A stretch of DNA of 6,789 nucleotides, from assembly GCA_003649445.1 (NCBI GenBank), contig QMRV01000098.1:1-6789 (forward strand), written 5' to 3'. Under the pieces are notes generated by a model. That model made no database searches and had not been told where the DNA came from. It saw only the letters and a list, made by a program, of their open reading frames with translations. Source of the stretch: Thermoprotei archaeon. GTDB lineage: Archaea > Thermoproteota > Thermoprotei > Thermofilales > B15-G2. The position numbers and the translations under genes were made by a program. Below, one piece after another: positions 1-5,325 of the stretch; position 1 is the stretch's first letter, and each line of letters opens with the position of its first letter.

Positions 1-485
1 CCGTCAGGATATGTAATTAAAGCTAAAAGAGGAGGTTTTCCGTAATTCTTTTTAACTAGCTCTATTTTTTCTTCAAAGTCCTCGGGTACTACTTTGAACT
101 CAGGGTAGTCTGTAGTCTTTGTTAAAACTACTTCAAGCATACTTCTCTCGGCTGCAAGAAGGCTCGTGTAGTGTGCATTTCCGTCTGCAACAACTACAGG
201 GGCTTTTTCATTCTTCAGTACATATTCTTTGTAGAGAGCGAACATTACTGTAAATATTCCTTCTCTAGCTCCGTGAACGAGTCTCACTTTACTGCAGTCG
301 ATAAAGGTCTCGAGTTCTTCTACTAGTTTCTTGATATTAGGGCGCCTAATGCTGTGTAGATCTCCTGTACAGTAAAGGCATGTAGAATAGCCGTCTAGAT
401 AGTCTATTAAGTTCTTTTTCACTCCTTCGGGAACAATACCGCCGCTACGAATAGGATCAACAATAAGTATTCTACCCGACGACAC
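1..485 (-). CDS. pscS: Sep-tRNA:Cys-tRNA synthase (SepCysS), N-terminal part, runs off the window
   Basis: This PLP-dependent enzyme converts O-phosphoseryl-tRNA(Cys) to Cys-tRNA(Cys) using a sulfur donor, after SepRS has charged the tRNA with phosphoserine. It acts in the cytoplasm. The visible 161 codons carry the family's N-terminal landmarks in order: PIRSGGIVPEG (residues 11-21), GYSTCLYC with a CxxC pair at C36 and C39, HGAREG (71-76), DGNAHYTS (101-108) and the stretch ending LITYPD. The CxxC pair corresponds to two of the three cysteines (64, 67 and 272 in Methanocaldococcus jannaschii) known to relay sulfur. The PLP lysine and third cysteine lie beyond the window edge; the family is usually about 370-395 residues. 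The start is GTG at 485: the frame holds no ATG, GTG or TTG between it and an upstream TAG, and a TATA box at 509-520 suits a leaderless transcript. No SepRS gene is visible here. Recognition is from remembered family motifs, and I am confident of it. Confidence 0.93.
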   Translation of the reverse strand, partial: MSSGRILIVDPIRSGGIVPEGVKKNLIDYLDGYSTCLYCTGDLHSIRRPNIKKLVEELETFIDCSKVRLVHGAREGIFTVMFALYKEYVLKNEKAPVVVADGNAHYTSLLAAERSMLEVVLTKTTDYPEFKVVPEDFEEKIELVKKNYGKPPLLALITYPD

Positions 486-508
486 ATCCGGGCATTGTAA
501 TAACTAAG

Positions 509-520
509 TTAATAAATATG
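509..520 (-). promoter_or_regulatory. TATA-type promoter of the SepCysS gene
   Basis: On the minus strand this reads CATATTTATTAA, preceded by a purine-rich AGAAA that could serve as a BRE. Its centre is about 29 bp from the GTG at 485, so transcription would begin within a few bases of the start codon. No Shine-Dalgarno sequence precedes the GTG. Confidence 0.6.
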
Positions 521-557
521 TTTCTGTAGTGCTTTACCTCGTATTTATAGAAGTGAT

Positions 558-573
558 GTTTCAAGACTGAAAC
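558..573. repeat. Perfect 16-bp inverted repeat between divergent promoters
   Basis: GTTTCA, four bases (AGAC), then TGAAAC. The symmetric site lies just upstream of the guide-RNA TATA box (578-586) and about 40 bp from the SepCysS TATA box. It could be a dimeric regulator's operator or chance; no regulator gene is visible in the window. Confidence 0.4.
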
Positions 574-577
574 AAAG

Positions 578-586
578 AATATATAC
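578..586 (+). promoter_or_regulatory. TATA box of the putative C/D guide RNA
   Basis: The sequence AATATATAC is preceded by an A-rich AAAG. Its centre at about 582 predicts initiation near 607-608, exactly where the terminal stem of the guide RNA begins. No protein gene starts at that distance, so the box is best explained by an RNA gene. Confidence 0.5.
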
Positions 587-607
587 TCAAGACAGGAGAA
601 TGCACAT

Positions 608-676
608 AGCGGATGATTGATACCAGGCCGGCTCTGATGAATGATGACCTCTCGCCCCCTTTTGATGACCGCTTTT
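608..676 (+). ncRNA. Probable archaeal box C/D sRNA (2'-O-methylation guide)
   Basis: Elements appear in canonical order: a 5' strand AGCGG (608-612), C box ATGATTG (613-619), first guide (620-633), D' box CTGA (634-637), a 3-nt spacer, C' box ATGATGA (641-647, perfect consensus), second guide (648-664), D box ATGA (665-668), and CCGCT (669-673), which closes a 5-bp terminal stem with the 5' end. A TATA box sits about 26 bp upstream of the predicted start and a short T run (673-676) follows the stem. GC over 609-672 is 37 of 64, well above the AT-rich surroundings. Such RNAs bind L7Ae, Nop5 and fibrillarin and direct ribose methylation opposite the fifth nucleotide before D or D'. Weak points: the C and D boxes deviate from RTGATGA and CTGA, and the guides (14 and 17 nt) are longer than the usual 10-12. 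The modified targets are unknown. Confidence 0.6.
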
Positions 677-680
677 AGGC
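671..680 (+). promoter_or_regulatory. TATA-like promoter of the site-2 protease gene
   Basis: GCTTTTAGGC is centred near 676, about 24 bp before the ATG at 700, giving a leaderless or nearly leaderless mRNA. The element overlaps the last bases and T run of the putative guide RNA. No ribosome binding site precedes the ATG. Confidence 0.5.
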
Positions 681-699
681 TAAGCTATTTTAAGAGTCT

Positions 700-1827
700 A
701 TGTTCTATTACTATGGGAACTCTGTGTATACGCCCTATCCATTAATGCTCTTTGAGGAAGCGAGGGCCTTAGTTTCAAAGTATTTTTATGTGCTTCACTA
801 CGAGTTCGACGGCTTTGTACCTGTTTTCTATATTCAGCCTGACGGCGACTTGAAGAGTAAATTTAAGGAATTTGCTCTTGAAGCTAAAAGTAGGAAGCTT
901 CTGCCTTTCTTGAGGAAGAGTAATGGTTATTTGACTATAAGAGTACTTCCTTTCGAACCTAAGAGAAGGAACCCTAAGACACCTCTACTTCTCTTTGTGG
1001 TGACTTTCATTACAGTACTAATAGATGGTTTTCTTAGGGCTTCAGATAGTCTTCTACCTGAAGTGCTGGGACACGAAGTCAATGTTCTCTTAACGATGCT
1101 AGCCTATGCTTTAGCCCTAATGGCTATTGTAGGAATCCATGAAATGGGTCATAAAATAGTTTCGATGATACACGGCGTTAGAACATCGCTTCCCTACTTT
1201 ATACCAGCACCACCAGGAATAGGGATAGGAGGTACATTTGGAGCAGTTATTTTCCAAGAAGAGCCTCCGACAAATAAAGACGAGTTATTCGATATTGGCT
1301 TCAGCGGCCCTATTTTCGGCTTTTTAGCGACTGTGGTAGTCATGCTGGTAGCTGCTCGAGTTACAGGCGTTGTTTCGCTAGAGCAGCTTAAAGCTTGGAC
1401 AGAGCAGGGCTATGTCTTTGTTTACATTCCGACTCCTGTGTTAATGGATATTATTCTCTCATACTATAAGCCTCTTCCAGGACCCAACTATGTCTACTAC
1501 TTGCATCCACTAGCTTTCGTAGCCTGGGCAGGTTTCATTATTACAGCGCTAAATCTTTTCCCTGTTTGGCAACTCGACGGAGGCCATGTCATAAGAGCGC
1601 TTGTAGGTCCTAAGAGAGCTAGGCTCCTCTCTATAGCTGGTATAGCAGTGCTCTTTATTCTAGGGTACTGGATGATGGCTCTCATACTGTTGTTTTTCTT
1701 GATGATGGGAGGCAAACCTATAGAGCCTCTAGACAATGTTTCTCCGCTGAGCACTTCGAGGAAACTAATGATCATAGTGTACTTGGTTATACTAGTGCTG
1801 TGTCTACCAGCGCCGTTCTATGGATAA
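700..1827 (+). CDS. M50-family intramembrane zinc metalloprotease (site-2 protease type)
   Basis: This polytopic membrane protease cuts substrates within or near their transmembrane segment. The zinc motif HEMGH (H147, E148, H151) lies at the end of a hydrophobic segment. The second family motif appears as NLFPVWQLDGGH (285-296), in which D293 is the third zinc ligand. A conserved GP (GPIFG, 203-207) begins another membrane segment. Hydrophobic segments are visible at roughly 95-114, 126-146, 168-185, 201-219, 267-290, 307-336 and 354-372. Residues 1-90 form a soluble, probably cytoplasmic leading domain; I see neither a PDZ nor a CBS domain. At 375 residues it has the usual size of archaeal members and looks intact. 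The ATG at 700 lies about 24 bp from a TATA-like element. The next gene, 88 bp downstream on the same strand, encodes a single-pass surface protein that might be a substrate or partner (inference). The physiological substrate cannot be read from sequence. Confidence 0.93.
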   Translation: MFYYYGNSVYTPYPLMLFEEARALVSKYFYVLHYEFDGFVPVFYIQPDGDLKSKFKEFALEAKSRKLLPFLRKSNGYLTIRVLPFEPKRRNPKTPLLLFVVTFITVLIDGFLRASDSLLPEVLGHEVNVLLTMLAYALALMAIVGIHEMGHKIVSMIHGVRTSLPYFIPAPPGIGIGGTFGAVIFQEEPPTNKDELFDIGFSGPIFGFLATVVVMLVAARVTGVVSLEQLKAWTEQGYVFVYIPTPVLMDIILSYYKPLPGPNYVYYLHPLAFVAWAGFIITALNLFPVWQLDGGHVIRALVGPKRARLLSIAGIAVLFILGYWMMALILLFFLMMGGKPIEPLDNVSPLSTSRKLMIIVYLVILVLCLPAPFYG

Positions 1828-1883
1828 ACTTAAAATATTCAGTTAAAATCTATATTAGTAAAGGAAAAACTACAGAAAAGTAA

Positions 1884-1905
1884 GACTTAATAGAAGGTAT
1901 AAATA
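1884..1905 (+). promoter_or_regulatory. Candidate promoter region of the coiled-coil surface protein gene
   Basis: Two TATA-like elements lie close together: ACTTAATAG (1885-1893), about 27 bp before the GTG at 1916 and so suited to a leaderless start, and the better-looking TATAAATA (1898-1905). The second lies too close to the GTG: a transcript from it would begin inside the coding sequence. Which one is used cannot be decided here; transcription through from the protease gene is also possible. Confidence 0.35.
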
Positions 1906-1915
1906 TTGCTATACT

Positions 1916-4060
1916 GTGAGAAAAGTTCTGGCGTTATTTCTTACAGGATTAATTCTTATTATTTTCTTCAAAGTCGAGACTATAGCTACTTCTTCTCAAG
2001 AAATCCATGTAATGAAGAAGGTCGAGTACTATTGTATACTCGGACTTAATGGTAAGATAGAGGAGTGGAAAGTAGATGTGGAGATAACTATTGAGGGAAC
2101 AGGCTTTCGCACTATTGTAGATAGGATATGGTTTGTTTCTCCTCAAGATATTTTAGAAATCTCACCTAAGCCTTCTTCAATAAAGTATTATGGCCGCTAC
2201 TTGAAGCTTATTTGGGAGCGCTTAAAGCTTCCAACTAATATAAAATATTCAGCGAGGCTTTTTACTCCTCCTCCGATAAACTACTCTGTCGAAATATCAG
2301 TTAATGGACGCAGAGCAGAAATTATTGAAAGAAATGGTGTAGACTATGTTAAAGTAGAAGTAGGAGAAATAGTTTCACTCAATATTACTTTAGTGAATAC
2401 GAAGAAAAGATGGCTTTGCGAAAACAGCTACTTGAGGTTACCGCTGAACTTAATCATAATGTTTAACTTTCCTTCATACCTTAAGCCTTTATCGCTTAGT
2501 CCACAGCCGAACTCTACAATTATGATCGGAGACGAGAGAATGCACGTCTGGATGATTACTCTCTATAACAATATAAGCCTGAGTTTTAAAGCAAAAGTAG
2601 AAGAAGTAAACCCTTGGGGTGAAGTACCCCTCAAACGCATATCGATACAAGTTATCGACAGACCTGATTTAGTTGCTGAAAGAGTAGAGGAAATAATGAA
2701 TCGACTGAACGAGTATATCGAAGGATTATCGTCAATTGTCAGTAAGATGAAAGAAGGCATAAATGCTTCTCTTAAGCTTGCCGAAGGATTGGCCAATATA
2801 TCTACTGTGTTGAATAACACTGGTTACTCGCTTCTTAAAATATCAAGTGTTCTTAAGGATTCTGGAGAAAACTTAATAAAAGCTTCAGAAGAGATGAAGT
2901 CACTTATTAAGTCATTTAAAGGATCTATCTCATATGCTTCAGCTACATTAAATAAAATAAGTGAAGTACTGAAAGCTCTAGAGTCAAGTGAAGTAGATTA
3001 CAATGAAGTAATAAGTTCACTAGAAGAGGCAATCGATACATTGAAGAAGATATATCCTCAAAACGAAACAATAATACAGCTTTTAGAAGGCTTAAAGACT
3101 TTAATTGAGCAACTAAGCCAAAATCAAGAAGAACTATTTGAAGAGGTAGAGAAACTCAAAAAAATGGTGTCTTCAATAAACAGAGCTATTGAAGAAGGAG
3201 AAGAGGCCGCAGATAAGCTTAAAGAAGCCGGGCAGGGTTTTGTTAAATTATCATCGTCTATTAACTTAATAGGGTATACTAACATAAATTTGTCTCTTGT
3301 TCTCTACAATATTTCAGAAACTTTAGTGAGAACAGTTAATTCAAGCTTAAAACAACTCTCAACTATGGAAAATAAGCTAAATAATTTAACTGAAACAAAA
3401 GATCATCTAGAAAAAATAAGAAAATGTGCTTACGCGGAGTGGAACCTTTACTACAAGTACTCTCTTGAAATACTCTCAGAAAGTGCTGAGCAGAAGCCGA
3501 AAATAGAAATAGTGGCTATTAATAATACTGTAAAAGGTATCGTAGTGAAAACAGAGAACACTATCTATGGACTGGTGATTAAAAGCTCGAGTAAAATTAT
3601 TGTTGCTACATCTGAGAACAAAACAGTATCAGAAGAAGCCAGTATCTACACTATGGAAACATCTGTTCTAATATGTCCGTTAAGCAATGGCAGTGTCCTC
3701 AGAAACGCTGTTGACACAAAAATAATTCTTCTTAACGTCTCTAACCCCTCCGTAGAATTAGATGTTTGTAAATCTCCCGTTGACGCAGAGTACTCAACAG
3801 CATTTTCTTTAGAGCTAGTTCTTCCACGTCTATTTTCAGTTAAAGAGTTCGTGCCAACAGGGTACCATAAAGGTGAGACTACCGAAGAAGCAACGGGCAA
3901 AAATATTGTTCTAATAACAGTTTCCGCTTTATCTATTATCGCAATTTTGTATATTGCTATTAAAGCAAGAAAACACGAAAAAATCGAAGTAGATATTACG
4001 GATATACTCGAAGAAATAGAGGAAATACGTAGAGAAGTATCTAAGAGGGCGAAGACTTAA
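1916..4060 (+). CDS. Unrecognised surface-anchored coiled-coil protein, 714 residues
   Basis: I do not recognise a named family. The layout is clear. A signal peptide or N-terminal anchor (residues 1-24, basic MRK then a hydrophobic run) is followed by a beta-rich domain (about 30-248), a long helical, heptad-like region (about 250-503) rich in Leu, Ile, Glu and Lys, a second beta-rich stretch (about 527-640), a short linker, one membrane segment (664-682), and a 32-residue charged tail that begins KARKHEK and looks cytoplasmic. Sixteen N-x-S/T sequons (proline excluded) lie between residues 122 and 607 and none in the tail, as expected for an N-glycosylated external domain. Five cysteines (40, 168, 504, 587, 618) could form disulfides. 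GTG at 1916 is the first possible start after an in-frame TAA, and the next ATG would remove the signal peptide. Parts of the helical region recall the spaced Leu/Gly helices of YhgE/Pip-type proteins, but no transport domain is present. A cell-surface structural, adhesive or sensing role is inference. Confidence 0.85.
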   Translation: MRKVLALFLTGLILIIFFKVETIATSSQEIHVMKKVEYYCILGLNGKIEEWKVDVEITIEGTGFRTIVDRIWFVSPQDILEISPKPSSIKYYGRYLKLIWERLKLPTNIKYSARLFTPPPINYSVEISVNGRRAEIIERNGVDYVKVEVGEIVSLNITLVNTKKRWLCENSYLRLPLNLIIMFNFPSYLKPLSLSPQPNSTIMIGDERMHVWMITLYNNISLSFKAKVEEVNPWGEVPLKRISIQVIDRPDLVAERVEEIMNRLNEYIEGLSSIVSKMKEGINASLKLAEGLANISTVLNNTGYSLLKISSVLKDSGENLIKASEEMKSLIKSFKGSISYASATLNKISEVLKALESSEVDYNEVISSLEEAIDTLKKIYPQNETIIQLLEGLKTLIEQLSQNQEELFEEVEKLKKMVSSINRAIEEGEEAADKLKEAGQGFVKLSSSINLIGYTNINLSLVLYNISETLVRTVNSSLKQLSTMENKLNNLTETKDHLEKIRKCAYAEWNLYYKYSLEILSESAEQKPKIEIVAINNTVKGIVVKTENTIYGLVIKSSSKIIVATSENKTVSEEASIYTMETSVLICPLSNGSVLRNAVDTKIILLNVSNPSVELDVCKSPVDAEYSTAFSLELVLPRLFSVKEFVPTGYHKGETTEEATGKNIVLITVSALSIIAILYIAIKARKHEKIEVDITDILEEIEEIRREVSKRAKT

Positions 4061-4778
4061 TATATCCTTTAAGAAGCTCTCTTATCTCATTAGATGCCTT
4101 AGCAATATCGCTTTCTTTTCCAAGTAAATATATTTCTACTTCTCCGCTATTAAGTACTCTAGTCTTAAAATATATCTTAGGATATTTTTTAGCAATAGAG
4201 TATATTTTTTCAAAAACAGAGATCTCAGGGAGACCGCTTACTCTAATTCTTTCTTCATATAACTTTTCAGCAGAATATTTTTCCAAATATTTTTCTACTT
4301 CAGGAAACATAGATTTGAGCTCGTGGGGAGGACCTGGTAGGCAGACTACTATTTTAGAGTCGTGTTCTATGATCATTCCCGGCGCAGAGCCTACTTTGTT
4401 GAATATTATGTAGCATCCTTCAATTACATAGGACATTTTTTCGGTAGCCTTCAAGCCACATTTTCTCTCACGTAAAATATAGTCAAAAACTTCTTTGCTT
4501 AACACTAGCTTGCGTTTGAGCACTTGCGCTACAGCCTCGCGCGTAACATCGTCGGAAGTAGGACCTAAACCGCCTGTCAAAATTATTAAATTCGCTCGTT
4601 TCATAGATTCTTCTAAAGCACTACTTATTTCCTCAATGCTATCTCCAACTACTATAATTCTTCTTACAGTAAAACCCTTGAGAGTTAGTCTTTTAGCAAT
4701 CCACACGGCATTAGTGTTTACTACTTCTCCTACTAGAAGCTCTTTTCCTGTTGAAATTATCTCTACAATCATCTTCAT
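4041..4778 (-). CDS. CinA N-terminal / MoaB-MogA-like domain protein (COG1058 type)
   Basis: This is a soluble protein of the molybdopterin-binding-like fold that forms the N-terminal half of bacterial CinA, where that half has been linked to nucleotide (ADP-ribose) pyrophosphatase activity. Visible motifs are ISTGKELLVGEVVNTNA (8-24), TGGLGPTSDDVT (68-79, the fold's signature), VGSAPGM (129-135) and CLPGPPHE (146-153). A C-terminal alpha/beta domain continues to about 238. At 245 residues it matches the stand-alone archaeal form and lacks CinA's nicotinamide-nucleotide amidase domain. The ATG at 4778 is preferred over the one at 4772 because a TATA box at 4798-4806 lies about 25 bp upstream. 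No molybdopterin synthesis gene is nearby, so a cofactor role is not supported by context. Its last 20 bp overlap the end of the convergent coiled-coil protein gene. The family call is secure; its in vivo substrate is not. Confidence 0.9.
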   Translation of the reverse strand: MKMIVEIISTGKELLVGEVVNTNAVWIAKRLTLKGFTVRRIIVVGDSIEEISSALEESMKRANLIILTGGLGPTSDDVTREAVAQVLKRKLVLSKEVFDYILRERKCGLKATEKMSYVIEGCYIIFNKVGSAPGMIIEHDSKIVVCLPGPPHELKSMFPEVEKYLEKYSAEKLYEERIRVSGLPEISVFEKIYSIAKKYPKIYFKTRVLNSGEVEIYLLGKESDIAKASNEIRELLKGYIKSSPS

Positions 4779-4797
4779 AGATTATTTAGAGTAGAAG

Positions 4798-4806
4798 TTA
4801 ATTAAT
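4798..4806 (-). promoter_or_regulatory. TATA box of the CinA-like gene
   Basis: On the minus strand this reads ATTAATTAA, centred about 24 bp before the ATG at 4778, which implies a leaderless mRNA. It shares the 82-bp divergent spacer with the promoter of the plus-strand CxxC protein. Confidence 0.5.
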
Positions 4807-4827
4807 GTGATTTAAGCTGTAAGCTAG

Positions 4828-4837
4828 TTTTATATAA
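4828..4837 (+). promoter_or_regulatory. TATA box of the small CxxC protein gene
   Basis: TTTTATATAA is a near-ideal archaeal TATA box. Its centre lies about 28 bp before the ATG at 4861, so the transcript would have a leader of only a few bases. An out-of-frame ATG at 4856 is followed at once by TAA and cannot encode anything. Confidence 0.6.
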
Positions 4838-4860
4838 CTACTGCACTCAAGAAAAATGTA

Positions 4861-5325
4861 ATGAATAGATGTCTTTGTTGTTCTCGGCGTAGAGCTTCGA
4901 GAAAAATGCTACTCAGAAGCGAGGAAGGAGAAGAAATTCCTATAAGTCTATGCATAGAGTGCTACCATGAGTGGGTCTATATTTCAAAAGAGTATAGATT
5001 CCCTCTAAGTACTTGTGCTATAGAAAATTTTCGTAAGTTATGTAGGCATAAACTGCACCTTGAGGACTACGAGTACTTAGCATACAAAAACGAGTACCAA
5101 GAAGTGCTCGATGCACTTCGCGAAGTAGGGATAAAGGTATCTAAAACGACCCTAAAGAATGCTGTAAACTGCGATGAAAAGTGCTTAAAGTGGATTAAAG
5201 CTCTTCTTAGAGCACTACCAGAGGAAAAGAAAAAAGTACTTACTAGTCGGCTAAATACTCTCTACAGAGAAAAAGATAGCTATGTAGCAAAACTACTCTT
5301 AAGTTTGCTCAAAAATTCGCACTAA
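4861..5325 (+). CDS. Small protein with N-terminal four-cysteine zinc-binding motif, unknown function
   Basis: I do not recognise a named family. The N-terminus has two CxxC knuckles, C4-x-x-C7 and C31-x-x-C34, separated by 23 residues with a short beta-type turn (RSEEGEEIPISL) between them. This is the pattern of a zinc ribbon or similar fold; C6 is an additional cysteine. The rest (about 60-154) is basic and mostly helical, with a further C104/C108 pair. There is no signal peptide or membrane segment, so it is probably cytoplasmic; a nucleic-acid or protein-binding role is plausible but unproven. The ATG at 4861 is fixed by a strong TATA box about 28 bp upstream. Its 3' end overlaps the convergent nuclease-like gene by 27 bp. 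The promoter placement and the paired cysteines support a real gene. Confidence 0.8.
   Translation: MNRCLCCSRRRASRKMLLRSEEGEEIPISLCIECYHEWVYISKEYRFPLSTCAIENFRKLCRHKLHLEDYEYLAYKNEYQEVLDALREVGIKVSKTTLKNAVNCDEKCLKWIKALLRALPEEKKKVLTSRLNTLYREKDSYVAKLLLSLLKNSH

Noticed and set aside
558..573. Possible CRISPR repeat fragment (GTTTCA...GAAAC)
   Set aside because: It is a single 16-bp copy with no spacer-repeat periodicity and no cas genes nearby.
609..672. tRNA gene or tRNA fragment on the minus strand (contains GCCGGCCTGGTA)
   Set aside because: No acceptor, D or T arm can be formed. The stretch is better explained as a guide complementary to a tRNA-like target.
1497..1775. Minus-strand open frame inside the protease gene
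   Set aside because: It is a shadow frame of a well-supported membrane protein gene, with no promoter or recognisable motif.
1898..1905. TATAAATA as the promoter of the coiled-coil gene
   Set aside because: It would start transcription at about 1926, inside the signal peptide, and the next in-frame ATG would remove the signal peptide. It is kept only as an alternative.
4041..4778. Molybdenum cofactor synthesis gene (MoaB, MogA or MoeA)
   Set aside because: The LPGPPHE block and the C-terminal region fit the CinA-type COG1058 subgroup, and no other cofactor gene is in the window.
4495..4794. Plus-strand open frame opposite the CinA-like gene
   Set aside because: It is antisense to conserved CinA motifs, with low-complexity Ser/Thr/Leu composition typical of shadow frames.
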